64,000 bases of DNA from contig QAOA01005636.1 of assembly GCA_003255065.1 (NCBI GenBank), forward strand, positions 349,396 to 413,395, in the 5' to 3' direction. This DNA comes from Cercis canadensis (taxonomy: Eukaryota > Streptophyta > Magnoliopsida > Fabales > Fabaceae). Of the stretch, positions 50,301 through 62,895 are shown piece by piece. Every line of letters begins with the position of its first letter. Position 1 is the first letter of the stretch. The notes under the pieces are model-generated. The model did not search any database. It saw nothing but the letters and a program-made list of their open reading frames with translations, and had not been told where the DNA came from. The position numbers were made by a program, and so were the translations under genes.

Positions 50301-53300
50301 GGGTGGATAATATGTGTATACTAGTTCATGCCGTAAAAAGGCAACAAGTGGAGTTGCCTTTAGAAGGAAGAATAAGCAATGCACTTGTGGAAGTTGGACC
50401 ATCCATAACATTAGCTAGTGTTGCCGAGGTTTTAGCATTTGCAGTTGGAAGTTTTATTCCCATGCCAGCATGCCGTGTGTTCTCTATGTTTGCAGGTAAG
50501 TTCTTATCCTCTTGGACTTATATACGTTTGAGATAGTCTTGGTCGTTTCTTTTTATTTCAATGCTAATCTTCAACTTCTTCTGTGCTTTCTTTCACAGCA
50601 TTGGCTGTTCTTTTGGACTTTCTTCTGCAAGTTACTGCTTTTGTAGCTCTGATAGTTCTTGACTTTTTGCGAGCGGAGGATAAGAGAGTTGATTGTTTTC
50701 CCTGCATAAAAGTCTCTTCAATGCATGCTGACACTGATAAAGGTATAAGAAAGATTTTGAAATTAAGGTTAATGATGGCACCTGTATATTTTATGTCTGT
50801 ATTCTTTTCTTTTTTATAATAAAGTTTACATGATTTCTGTTAATGTTTGTATTTTCGGAACTTTAGGTACTGACCAGAGAAAACCTGGTTTATTGACTCG
50901 ATATATGAAGGTAACTAAAATTATCTTTATCTATCATAATCTGTTACTGTATGCATATGAATAAGGCTGAAAAAACGTGGTTTACAATTTTGTGAAGCAC
51001 CTTGCCTGAAGTATTTTATCTAACAATAACTGAATTTAATTACTGTAAAAAGGAAGATCTTGTGATTGGATGCTAACCTTCTTATTTCTGTTGTTAGGAT
51101 TCTAATTGAAAATTTGGCACTAGTAGAATTGACCTCTAGTCTGAAGGCTAGAACTCTTTGTTGAAGACCCTAGTCCATGTTGCTAACACTTTTCATGTTC
51201 CTGTTAAGCTCTTAGTTGTGGAAAGGCTTTTAATTTTTAGACTTTGTGTGGTCACTTTTGCACGAGTATCCATTTTTCCTGTCAACGTTTTCAGCTGTTA
51301 TTTGTGTGGTCACTTTTGCATGCTTCTCAAAAATCTTTTGTCCAACAACTGAGTTTGACTGTGTTTAAATTTTTTTTTGAGATGGAGATTTATTTTTTCT
51401 GGCTTTCGTTTAGAACGCTCCTTATGTTGTACTTGGTTTCTTATTTTGTTTGCTTGTTTTTGCCTTTCAGGAGGTTCATGCACCCATTCTAAGTATTTGG
51501 GGAGTCAAAATAGTTGTCATTGCTATTTTTGTGGCATTTGCATTGGCTAGCATTGTAAGTTTTTGGATTTGTTTCTATAATATTTTGTAAAATTAATTAA
51601 AACTTCTCTGTTTGTGCTTCTAATGCATCTCCCCCCCTCTCCTTCTTATTATCTGAACCTCATAGGCATTATGCACTAGAATCGAACCTGGTTTAGAGCA
51701 GAAAATTGTTCTTCCGCGAGACTCCTATCTTCAGGTTTGATATTTAGACTCTGCCTCTTATTTGTTCTATGTTCTGTTTATTTCATATGTATGTCTTCAA
51801 GCTATGTATCTGTCTTCTTGCAGGGATATTTCAATAATGTTTCAGAATATCTCAGAATTGGACCACCTTTATATTTTGTTGTGAAGAACTACAATTACAG
51901 GTTTATTAGTGTTATCATGTTTTCTTCTGCTTCCCCCTTTATGAGTTTTAGCAAATTAATTTTTCCAGTTTGTTCATTTGTCATATGTGGGCGTGCATTA
52001 GGGGTTTTCCTTCTAACATAATGAAATTCCTAGCATAGTCAGGTATATATATAGACTTGCACCAAAATTTAGTCCTTTTCAGAAGCTTTACAGCCAATAT
52101 GCATCTTGAGGCAATATATTTTTCTTGTATGTTCCTGTTGTAGTCTAGACACTAGACCTAGTAACATGGATAAATTTCTTGAAACTGTAATATAATGTTA
52201 TATACTCGATTCCATATTAAATCAGAGTATGAGTGTCATCTCACAATGATTCTGGTCAGCAGCTGTGCACTTTCTTTCACTTTTATAGGCCTAACACAGG
52301 GTTATTAAAATAGAACTCCTTTTACCTTAAAAAAATGAATTAGCATGAACCATAGTAACTTGTGCTTTACAAGTCACATTCTTCTTGGTTGTGAGGTGGG
52401 ATTGATTGAAAGTTATTTCACCTGACCAAAAGCATCATAAAGTTCTCTTCTTTGTGTCTTCTGTAAATATTTATTAATTTTTCGGCACAGAGATTTTAAA
52501 AATCTGTTGAGTGTTGTATGTCTTTGAAAGTGAACAAATGTTGTCTTAATACTTCTAATGTTGAGAATGATTCATTCTGATGTTCCACACTTCAGCTCAG
52601 AATCAAGTCACACAAATCATTTGTGCTCCATTAGCCAATGCAATTCAGACTCTCTTTTAAATGAGGTAAACCTTTAGTTTATTTGACACTGATTGATCTA
52701 TATATTGTACTCCATGCCATGCATTTTGTTTGTGGTTCAATATTTAAATTGACAAATCCAGCTTTTTGTAACGAGATATCCAGTGTGCATTTATGATTTA
52801 ACAGTTGTTTTGATTGAATTGTGCCTATGGTCCTTGCTATTTTGCTCCTTGTTAGCATTAGTTGGTTTGATTTTTTTCTCCATGATGACTCAAATACCTC
52901 TTGGTATGGATGTCGTCTTTGAACTTTGTAGATTGCAAGAGCATCCCTAGTACCAGAGTCAAGTTACATTGCCAAGACAGCTGCTTCATGGCTTGATGAT
53001 TTTCTAGTGTGGATATCTCCAGAAGCATTTGGATGCTGCAGAAAGTTCATAAATGGGAGTTATTGTCCTCCTGATGATCAGGTCTGGTGCACACGATAAT
53101 AAACCAAATTATTTATGCCTAAATAAATCTCAATTCTATTGTAAATTTATTCCCTGTGGTATTTATGTTAGGCTTCTTTCATCAGATATGTTTATTGTGT
53201 TAGACTTCATGCACTGTATGTTATGATCAAGGAATATACTCAATATAGAAAGAAGGTTGATAATTGGGGCTGGGATTGTCTTGATTATTAGCTGTATAAT

Positions 53301-56300
53301 TAGGAATATTTTTTTAATAGAATTCTGTTTTATATATTTGGGATTCTTTTGGTTTAATTATTAGAATGCCAATACGGTTTTCTTTATAATTAGGAAATCT
53401 TCTCCTCTTTTTCTTTTTCTTTGTAATAAATTAAAGAAGAATTAATTGGTGGTGAAGAAATGAGTTAAGTATCAGGAGGATAATTTTTTTTTTGGTAGTT
53501 AAAATTCATTAGAGTCAGGGGGGAAGATGGAGGATAAGATTTTACAAAATAGGAAAAGCATAATATGATTTTTTGGTAGCTGATTCTAATGAAGTATTTT
53601 TTTCCCCAGCCTCCTTGCTGTGCTCCAGATGAAGGTTCTTGTCGTACAGTTGGAGTATGTAAAGATTGCACAACGGTAATCCGCACTTTGTGCATTGGAC
53701 AAATGTCTGCTGATTGAAAGTCTGATTCTTTTATAGACTACGAGTTAGAGCAGTTTGTAGTTCCATTCTGAGGCCTTAATCACTAACAGATTTTGGATTC
53801 TGCAGTGTTTCCGTCACTCGGATCTCCATAATGATCGTCCATCTACATCACAATTTAGGGAGAAACTGCCATGGTTTCTTAATGCTCTACCTTCTGCTGA
53901 CTGTGCAAAAGGTGGTCACGGGGCTTACACCAGCAGTGTTGAACTGAAAGGTTAGTTTGGTTAAAGATATGCTTTCTTGGTGTCCAAATTCACTTTTTAA
54001 GTCAACATAGGCATGTATGTAATGGATGCCATTGATATTAATTATCTGATTATATTTTTGCTCATCAGGCTATGAGAATGGCATTATTCAAGCTTCATCA
54101 TTCCGTACATATCATACTCCACTCAACAAGCAGGTAGTATTACTATGTTATTCGTTGTATTATTATAATAATATCAAAAGCCCAAATATTAACTGTGAAA
54201 CCATTTTAGATTGACTATGTTAATTCCATGAGGGCTGCTCGGGAGTTCAGTTCAAGAGTTTCTGATTCTTTGAAGGTAATTTATCAGTGCTGCACTGCTA
54301 CTTTTTGAGAATATTGTTTTTTTAGCTACTAATATTAATTTAGAAACAAAAAGTAATACTGGTCAGAGTGAGTGAAAAAGGGTTGACTTGCTTATTTCTT
54401 GCAGTATATGAGAACACCAGTTAGCAGATTAAACTCTTTATTCATTTCACCATGTCTAAGCTGATATATACATAATTTTTTCTGGTGCAGATTGACATCT
54501 TCCCATATTCAGTGTTTTATATGTTTTTTGAGCAATACCTTGATATCTGGAAGACTGCACTGATCAACCTTGCTATAGCTATTGGTTAGTATTGACTATT
54601 GAGACCTCGAACTTGAGATATGCATATGCTTTCTAATGTCACTATTGATCTGGCCCAGTCAAAATTCTGCACATTTTCCGGAAGAATGATTTTTTTTTTT
54701 TTTTATTTTTTGGGGGGGGGAAGAAATCTTAGCTAGCAAGTACAACACATAAAACTATATAAAGATTCCAAATAACCCAATACCTTGTGACTCGTGAGTA
54801 CAACAGAGGTTCACAACTTAAAATAGGCTGAAACTTTTTGTATATTCATGTAACAGGTGCAGTCTTTATCGTGTGTTTGGTTATCACTTGTAGGTGAGCA
54901 TTAATTTATTTTAGCCATTGCCCATTGGTTTATTAAGCAGTTATCTTTGATTATTAAATGGAGTCATAGTTTGATCCTTTATTGCTTTCAACTTTTTATG
55001 TAGTTTGTGGAGTTCAGCAATCATTTTGTTGGTATTGGCGATGATTGTCATTGATATTATGGTATTTTCCTCCTTTTTAATTGATTCACTTTCTTGCAAA
55101 TTGAAATATACAAATGTCATTTAGTGCCCTTTTATGTATTTTTCTATATTTTATTGGTGCTTGATGATAAGAATTTATCTTTATCTAATTCGTTTACTTA
55201 AACCATGATGCTTTGCAGGGTGTGATGGCAATTCTGAACATCCAGTTGAATGCTGTCTCTGTTGTCAACCTTGTTATGTCAGTGGGCATTGCTGTTGAGT
55301 TTTGTGTGCATATGACTCATGCTTTCACTGTTAGTATCACTATACTTTTTGCTAATATATGTGTGTGTGTTTCTCGATTTCAGTAGAATTTAATGAAGGA
55401 AATATTTCTACTTGTCTTTTTCTCTTCTCTATATGATCTTTCATCTTTCTCCCGTGATCTAAAGAGAAAATAAATGTCCAAAATAACTACTTGTAACTTT
55501 TGATCATTTTTGAAGTGTGTAATATTAATGAAACTGTTAATTTTTTATGAACACTAGAGCCGCAGGTCATCTTCAGTTTTGCTTCCTCCTAGTTTTTATC
55601 AGGTCCACATTACCGAGTGTCTTGCACAATATTTTTTCAGGTAACAAGCGGAGACAAAGAACTACGTGCTAAGGAGGCTCTAGGTACAATGGGAGCTTCA
55701 GTCTTCAGGTGATTTTATACTGACAGAAATCTACTGTCAAATTTCCTGACTTGCACACACAGACAAAAAGAAGAAGGCGTATTCTTGAGGCTGCTCTTTT
55801 CTGGTGCAGCTGTTAATTCTGTTAAGGCAGACACATTGTTCCCTAGTCACAAAAATGTTCAAAATCATAAAGAGCAGCTCCCATTTGATTTTAATTTGCA
55901 CATGTTATCTTATCTGACCTAGATCCATTTCTTTATGTGATTGCAGTGGGATCACACTAACAAAGCTGGTTGGAGTTATTGTTCTGTGCTTTTCAAGGAC
56001 AGAAGTTTTTGTGGTATTCAGATAGTTCATCCTTTGTTTATGGTGAGAGTATGAAGCCTATATAAGGATCTTTACTATAACTATTGTGTTTTGCAGATTT
56101 ATTACTTTCAAATGTACCTCGCTTTGGTACTTCTTGGTTTCTTGCACGGACTTGTATTCTTGCCGGTCAGTTGTTCTTTTCTTGTTTTTTGACTTTTGAT
56201 TATGAAAATGCATTAACTGAAAGAACAAAAAAGCAGCAGAACAGCTGTGGCTGAGCTACAATATAAGAGATTTTCTGTCCCTGTTGGGGGTCTCTGTTTC

Positions 56301-57126
56301 ACATTTTTGTATTTGGTGGGGTAAGATTCTCTGGGAAATTTACTGACAAGCAACTTCTTTTAGGCGGCAAGAACATGCACTGAGAAAAATGCTGCTCTTT
56401 ACTGTTTAGTGGTTAAGCTAGGAAATCTTGCAAGTTTAAAATCATGACTTTGGTAGCCTCTTTCAGATCCCACAGTTTTGCCGTGTCGAGACAAGTAGTT
56501 GATGAAAAATCTCTACAGTCAATGTAATGTAACTCCCAAGATTGCATCCTATTTCAAGCGTCCAATGCTTTGCCAACCATAATTGCCCATTGACCAACCT
56601 CCGATGACCAAAACTTCTAATAATTGTATCTCTCAGCAATAAGAGAAGAAAACATTATTTTCTTTTAATAATTTATTTTCATAGTTTTTGTTTAAGAAGT
56701 TAAATTGAAGCTTAGATTTTCTTGTACATCAGTAGCAGGCATCATAAGATTTTTGACCCGGATCTAGCTTGTTTTCTACTAGCGTTTAATAACTGTTGTC
56801 TCCACCTGTCGGATAAGATTTGTTCCAAGTCCATACAACATAGCATCTTTCTGTTTTTCTTTTCCCTTTTCAAGGAATATTTTTTTGTGGGAATTTCTCT
56901 TAGCATGTGCTTGTTTTAGCTGCACTCCCCATGACTCACTACCATTAACCTCCAGATACACTCATTCCGTGCATACTTGTTGGTTGGTTTTATTTTTTCT
57001 TGAAACTGAAAACAGCTTTTTATGCTTCTCTTGCTGTAGGTGGTATTGAGCATCTTTGGTCCACCTTCAAGATGTGTGCTCGTTGAGCAGAGAGAAGATC
57101 AATCATCAACTTCTTCACAGATATGA
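41370..57126 (+). CDS. NPC1: NPC1-like intracellular sterol/lipid transporter
   Basis: 39 exons, 1294 residues. Exons: 41370-41414, 42040-42119, 42408-42507, 42779-42886, 43111-43227, 43728-43878, 44574-44821, 44951-45139, 45258-45334, 45411-45528, 46224-46307, 46580-46675, 46750-46851, 46976-47044, 47654-47749, 47837-47944, 48428-48541, 48757-48840, 49024-49152, 50297-50495, 50599-50742, 50867-50910, 51471-51554, 51666-51734, 51824-51900, 52596-52665, 52932-53081, 53610-53675, 53806-53950, 54069-54133, 54210-54275, 54491-54584, 54857-54893, 55004-55061, 55219-55329, 55641-55708, 55947-56013, 56097-56165, 57040-57126. A signal peptide ([15 protein letters not shown] + [10 protein letters not shown]) precedes the Cys-rich sterol-binding domain ([39 protein letters not shown]). 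First membrane span is near residues 286-306; the sterol-sensing domain (about 620-790) has [20 protein letters not shown] and [20 protein letters not shown]. The C-terminal membrane bundle ends [12 protein letters not shown]...LHGLVFLP. The family moves sterols or sphingolipids across vacuolar/lysosomal membranes. Exon 1 depends on a GC splice donor. Confidence 0.94.
46406..46427. other. Assembly join at a C/A homopolymer run
   Basis: The N at 46416 sits between C-runs and A-runs inside NPC1 intron 11. It does not touch coding sequence. Confidence 0.8.
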
Positions 57127-57971
57127 TCTCACTTTACATGCTTGGGATGGGTCGTCTTCCCTAATATACTGAGTAGTTAAACAGCATCTGTAAAGCATAG
57201 AATGTGTTAGGGGTAAGTAAAATAGAAAATCATACCAATTTTGCCCGTTAACCCTTGCAACACGAGCATCCATTTAAGCATTTCTTGTATGCACGTTTAA
57301 GGTGACTTGTTGAATGATACTGATGAAAGAGAATAATTAAAATGATGGGTTTATGCCTTTTGATCCTTCAAGTGTGGGTGAACCGGGAAACTGTGAAGGA
57401 TAGGGGACCAAGAAAAGGTCTTTATTGTAGTATCCAATTTTACAGCGATGATTACCTACTATCTGCAATTTTACTGGCTTACTAATGAGATGAAGACCAA
57501 AGTGAAGCGACACGATTCTTTTCATTGTAAAGAGACCGGGATTTATAGGCAAAGGGGAAAAAAAAAACGAAGACTGGGATTGGGTTCATTCATAAAGATA
57601 CATGGTCCTTCATTCCTTGGATCAATTAATACATGGACGTGATGATAATTCTTAGCGCTCGATGAATTAATAGCCTCAACTCCTAATCATGGCCTAGGAG
57701 AGGAACCAGTAACGAGCCCAGAATTGAGCCGAAACATTCGTAATGTCGCTATTCAGTATTCACAAAATTTTATTTATTCTACATTTCCTAACAATTACGC
57801 TTCTCTTCCTCTTCCTCTTCCTTTTTTTTTTATTGTTTATTGTTTTTTTATGGAGTAATGCTAGTTACACGTTGTTTGGATTTGTATTGTCATATTGATA
57901 TTTTATTATAGAGGTATTCGGTTCATATATTATTGAGAATAGAGGAAGCGAAATTTTTAAAAAGGAATATA

Positions 57972-58710
57972 GGGACGTTTGGTATAAGAATTTTTTTTAG
58001 TTTATTAAGAATTTTAACTTAGAAAAATAGGATTCTTCTGTTTGGTATAAATTTTTAAAAAAATATTCCCACAAAAGTAAAATTCTCAAGAATGGTTTTG
58101 GGGTAAGTTTTTCAAAAAAATATTCCAATGGGGGGTTGGGAATTTTGGATTCTTATAGCATGAGAAACTTTTTTTCATATAAAAAAAATATTTTACCCAC
58201 CCTTATCCCTCACCTAATTTTTTTTTTTGTTAGGAATAATTTCATTAGCTAGTACTACAACTTGTAGACTTTATTTTTGTGGAGAAGAATAAAATATCAA
58301 ATTTCATATAATTTTTATATTTTAATTTTAGTTAACAAAAAAAGTAAAAAATTATGTGGGTAAAAAATGTATTTGAATTTTTGTTATTTTTTATTTTTCC
58401 CACTTTGTGTGTAAAAAAAATATATATTTTTATATTATTTGTTATATGTGGATTTCACAATAAAAATGATATATAATAATAAATTTTTTCATCCAAATTT
58501 AGATATGGGTATTTTTAAAAAAATAACATAGATTTTCAGAAAAGTAACATTTGAATCAAACATAAAAAAGTAAGATTTTTAGGATTGAATGTCTAACTTT
58601 TTTAATAATGTTTACAGCCAACCAAACATAAATTATAATATTTTTTAGAACAAAATTCTCATAAATAATATTTTCTGATAACAAAAAAAAATCTCTATAT
58701 TAAACGTGGC
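57972..58710. mobile_element. Possible hAT-like MITE
   Basis: Ends GGGACGTTTGGTATAAGAAT (left) and, on the other strand, GCCACGTTTAATATAGAGAT (right) are imperfectly inverted, followed by T runs on both sides. The inner part repeats the phrase TTTGGTATAA. No target duplication is convincing, and AT-richness weakens the case. Confidence 0.4.
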
Positions 58711-59220
58711 GATAAGCTATTTCTTGAGTATCTTTTAAGTACCCAATATTTTTTTTTTTTAAAAAAAAAAGTTCCAATAAAGCTAGTTCTAGTTTCTTCT
58801 GCTGCACAATTGATTGCATTTAAAAAGTGCGGTCAAAAGGCCAGTCGTCTCATGATTATCATAAACGGCACATCTGAGTCCATTTTATTAGATGAATAAA
58901 TAATAAGACATTACATTAATTAATATAATTAGAGGGGGAGAACACTCGAGACCGAGACCGAGACCGTTAAAGCGACTAACTAATGTATTAGGTAAATACC
59001 AAAATCGTAACCCGATCATCCAGAAAAAATGTGATTGCGCCAAGTAGAAGAAACAACAGCTAAGTGATTGCTGATCTGGAAACAACTATCAACGATTCTC
59101 ATGGAGTTTTAATTTTTTTTTAAAAAAAATAAAATAAAATAAAAATATATATGGAAATGTTAAAAAAAGTTGCCTTTTTCAATTCTGAATTCTAAATTTA
59201 AAAAACAAATGTAGATCAAG

Positions 59221-59345
59221 AGAACTGTTAGATATAAAATAATTTTTGAACTTTCACCTATTAGCTTAAACTTTTAGGTTGAATCGGTTCTTGACATGGT
59301 ATCAGAGCCTGTTTGAACCTAAATGTTGCAGTCAAACTCGGGAAG
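59221..59345 (+). mobile_element. LTR-retrotransposon remnant with primer-binding site
   Basis: TGGTATCAGAGC at 59297-59308 is the classic plant primer-binding site, complementary to initiator tRNA-Met. It follows CACCTATTAGCTTAAACTTT..., a phrase common at LTR 3' ends. No gag or pol follows, so only the junction of an LTR and the leader survives. Confidence 0.55.
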
Positions 59346-60072
59346 ACTCACTTTTCTTTTCGCTAAAAATGAATAAAACCACTTGTATAATTTTTTTTTT
59401 TTTGTTATATACATAAAGTTGGGTTTTTGACTGAGAAATAATACAGAAATAGAGATTCAATGAGTTAAAAATTTCTTAACCAATTATTATGTATTTGTGT
59501 TAATTACACAGCCTTTTGCTCTCAAACCTGTATACCAGTTGTATATCTAAATTCAGCTGCCCTAATTATTACTTATTTCATGTCCAAAAGAAATTATTAT
59601 TTTGCAAACTCAAATACAAACATAAAAATAATCGGGTTGGTTTAGTTAATAAAAATTGAATTATTTTTTTTAATAAAAATCGAATTATTTTTTTTTTGTA
59701 AGGTCTAAGTTTGAAGTTCACTACTAGTAGTATTTTTTTTGATAAATAATTGATATGTCTTTATTGAAATATGTAACATACTTTAACTTTAAAATATGAT
59801 AACTTCTTCTTATTTTAAATTTTAATGTATAAAAAAAATACAAACATGCATACTATATGTACAAGCGTGTAGAAAACTAACATTTAATAATTAAATGAAA
59901 TTTGTCAAATACAATTTGTTGTTTTGACTTTGAACTCTTCCAGATCTAAGATGTCACATCATGTCTAGATGTAAGATGTCACATCATGGGCATAGCCCTC
60001 ATAGCAAACACAATGATCGTGGATCGTCATTAAGTTTTATTTTTTAAGAAAAATACAGTTGCATCTACTCAT

Positions 60073-60184
60073 GATAAAATGAGTTATTTTATAAATTATT
60101 TATATAAAAGAGATATTTTTAAATTATTTACGTAAAATAAATATTTTTAATTATTTTAATATTTGCCTTACCAAAGAGTGAACA
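60073..60184 (+). repeat. Left TIR of SCPL-carrying element
   Basis: About 112 bp, AT-rich, inverted partner of 62599-62721. The inner end is AAGAGTGAACA. Confidence 0.75.
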
Positions 60185-60824
60185 TGCTACTTCGAGATAT
60201 GGCATGTATGTGAGGAATACGCTATAACAAGGTATAGTGTGACAATTTCACTTCCCAAGGTTGCCATTCTAAAAGGCAGACACTCTAAACGCTAAACAAG
60301 GTATAGCGTAACAAACTTAATTTTGCGTTGCCTGGAACTGAAATTCTGAAAAGGGACACGCTAAACTGAGGTAAAGCGTGTTTAGAACAAGCTAAAACCA
60401 ATTATCACTTTGTTCTAAAATTGCAGTGGTGGCACAAAGTATAACCATAACCTCCTTAAGAACTCTTGCCGTATTGAATGCAGGCTTTCTCTTCTACTTG
60501 GAAAGCTCAAACAAATAAACCAATTACAAGAAGTCCCTTGCTTAAGATTCTCTCACATATAATTTATAAAATATAATACTGCCTCCAATTTTTCGACAGT
60601 TACAGATTGCTATTGGGAAGAATAAGCAAAAACGTACAGAGAAAAGAGAGAAGAAAACTACATTTTGCCTGCCTTCTTTTACTTGAGAACTTCACAAAAT
60701 TTTCTGCATTCCTAAAAGTTACAGATTTGATGAACAATAAAACAAATGCAATTTGGTCTCGAATAATTTAACAATTCGAAATAATACACTTTACATAAAG
60801 ACTCCAATGGAGCCAATCAGTGTA

Positions 60825-62441
60825 TCAAAATGCTTCTGGTAAAGGTCGTCCTTCCAAGAATGACTTGAACAGCACAAGTGATCTCTGAGGCTGCGAAAAT
60901 GGAGCTTCACATGATGCTCCTCTGATGGTGGCAAAGGAAAGGATGTTACCATAAACTTGAGTCCATCCACCAACCTGAATTAGGGGAGCAAAATTTCTCC
61001 AGCACAAATTAAATTCATAACAATAAAGAAAGGGTCTAGAACTATAGTAACACTCAACAAGGTTTCACTTGCTGTCTCTCAAACCAGACCCCGGTAAGGC
61101 AGAGTGGTTTTTAGTCCAAGTTCTTTTGCCAGTTGATGTATTACTGTTCGAGTTCCAGTCAATGGGACGACTGAATCCTGATCACCACTGTAATGTAGCA
61201 AACTTGATATTAGATACAATAATATATCAACCTCCCTCTCTGTCTTAATTCCAAGTTATAATGCTCAATGCCAAGCTAAACTTCCATTTTCTCTAGGATA
61301 GGATTTTCAGTTGAGCTCGTTTGATTATAACATAATACTCAAGGATGGAAGCATTTAATTACCTATAAACCAATACTGGGATTCCTGCCCTAACGAGTTT
61401 GCCCACAACTGTGATTGTTGGTATTTCCAAGTCGAGCAGCTCATAATCCAAGACACTGCAATGGACATAAAAGTATAAGTTTTTATATTTAACAAGGTTA
61501 AAATATTTTGCCAACATGGGTTTTCATAATCTAAACAAGTAGTGGCTAAGAGGGAAATTACTTGCTGTGAGCCGACCATCGTCTTACTCCAACAAGGCGT
61601 GAAGGTAAAAGCCGATTGTACATCTTTCCTATTCAGATAATTCATTGTTTCATCTTCCACGCACACATCTATGGTTTCAGTAACTTGCTGTTGGACAGCA
61701 AAAACTAGTAAGTAAGAGCATCTTATGCATTAGGTACTTGGATATATACTAGTTATACAGGGGAATGAAGACAAATTCTAGAGAAAGAAACTCACCTGGG
61801 GATTTAGAATTTTAGTTTGTGAAAACACAGAAGATATACAAACATCAAGGGTCACATGGTGAGTAGTTACAAACAGATGTGAACATTCTGTACGTTGAAT
61901 CTGAAATTAATCCAAGAGACCAGAAGAACTCAGCTCTCGAGTTGAAATCCGTGGCCAATTCCAAAACTGGGTTTCAGAGCTGCATCAAAAGAAACTAGTT
62001 TCAGCCAAGTAACTTTCTTGGGCAGCATAATTAAAGGAAATTTTAGCTGAAACTTTACTTTTTCTCCCTATAATCTTCGTTGCAGACCCCCAAACAATAA
62101 AAGAAAAGGAGGGAGTTATTTGGGAAGAAAAACCATAGCAGAGTGATAGAGAGTTTGCGATTTAACTACTCACGGCAATGCCTTTCAAATTGAACAATTT
62201 GTCCTTTTTGTTGAATTGAAGCATGAGTTCAGCCAGTTGAGGAACATAGTGACCTAATGATAAATAATTAAAAATAGAGTCATGGATGGGTCCATATCTC
62301 TGAAATTGTCTCGACTTCCAATTTCCATGAAGAAACACACAAGCAAGAAATCAAAGAGATACCGGCATAGTTTTCTCCTACAACGAATAAACTCCTGTTT
62401 CTGTATTCTGGGAACTAAACCAGTTTTGCAAGAACACCAGC
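60825..62441 (-). pseudogene. Serine carboxypeptidase-like pseudogene (SCPL45-type)
   Basis: Exon remnants with splice sites still visible, minus strand: about 62441-62363, 62253-62174, 61979-61796, 61687-61562, 61455-61363, 61187-61079, 60974-60825. They encode recognisable carboxypeptidase pieces: GHYVPQLAELMLQFNKKDK, NPVLELATDFNSRAEFFWS, IDVCVEDETMNYLNRKDVQ, LDLEIPTITVVGKLVRAG, GDQDSVVPLTGTRTVIHQLA and VGGWTQVYGNILSFATIRGA. Damage is heavy: frameshifts in remnants 1, 4 and 6, an in-frame stop at the start of remnant 3 and a missing stretch within it. Two of the three catalytic residues are replaced: GESYAG reads GENYAG, and the His after RGAS is Cys. The catalytic Asp of GDQD remains. The N-terminal part is absent. 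It lies entirely inside the TIR element 60073-62721, so I read it as captured cargo. Confidence 0.88.
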
Positions 62442-62598
62442 GTAACAAGGTTCACGCCGTAGGAGGTACAGCGTTTCCAAATGGAGAACGCTTTACCTGT
62501 GTTCATTTTTTGAAAAGCATGTTTGAGAAACTATTTTTAAGAGTGCTCACGCGATTTGAGAATGTCTTTCATAGTGTTTTCTTCACATACACGCTAAG

Positions 62599-62721
62599 TG
62601 TTTACTCTTCAGTATAACAAATATTAAAATAATTAAAATTATACTTTTTACGTAAATAATTTAAAAAATATTTCTTTTACGTAATTAATTTACAAAATTA
62701 CATTATTCAAATCAATTTACC
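62599..62721 (-). repeat. Right TIR of SCPL-carrying element
   Basis: About 123 bp. On the minus strand it begins GGTAAATTGATTTGAATAAT and ends near GAAGAGTAAACA, pairing with 60073-60184. Confidence 0.75.
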
Positions 62722-62895
62722 TCTACTTATTGCTTCAAAGTATTGGAACCTCTGTACATTTTATGTATACATATGTGTAGTAGTTTCCTTTATATAAAGA
62801 ATCGTCCTTTTACACTAGAAACCCCCATGTCAAAGACTAAATGACATACTTGACAAACCACCTTATAGTATACAATTATGAAGCGCCATTACCAT

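Larger units (their letters stand above)
57127..60063. other. AT-rich region downstream of NPC1
   Basis: 2.9 kb without a gene. The first part should be the NPC1 3' untranslated region. Beyond it lie a hAT-like MITE candidate (57972-58710) and an LTR-retrotransposon scrap (59221-59345). Confidence 0.55.
60073..62721. mobile_element. Pack-MULE-like TIR element carrying an SCPL gene
   Basis: A 2649-bp element. Left TIR 60073-60184 and right TIR 62599-62721 are inverted copies, sharing TAAATTATTTACGTAAAA and TTTTAATTATTTTAATATTT. The outer right end, read inward, is GGTAAATTGATTTGAATAAT. TCTACTCAT (60064-60072) and TCTACTTAT (62722-62730) flank it, an 8/9 direct repeat of Mutator length. Most of the interior is a minus-strand, intron-containing but ruined serine carboxypeptidase-like gene. 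Subterminal copies of an ACGCTAAAC..GGTATAGCGT-like motif lie on both sides. No transposase. The TTTGAATAATGTAATTTTGT end matches the core of the element at 20575. Confidence 0.75.

Noticed and set aside
62282-62617. 111-codon open frame on the plus strand
   Set aside because: It is antisense to the SCPL remnant and runs into the transposon end; no family resemblance.
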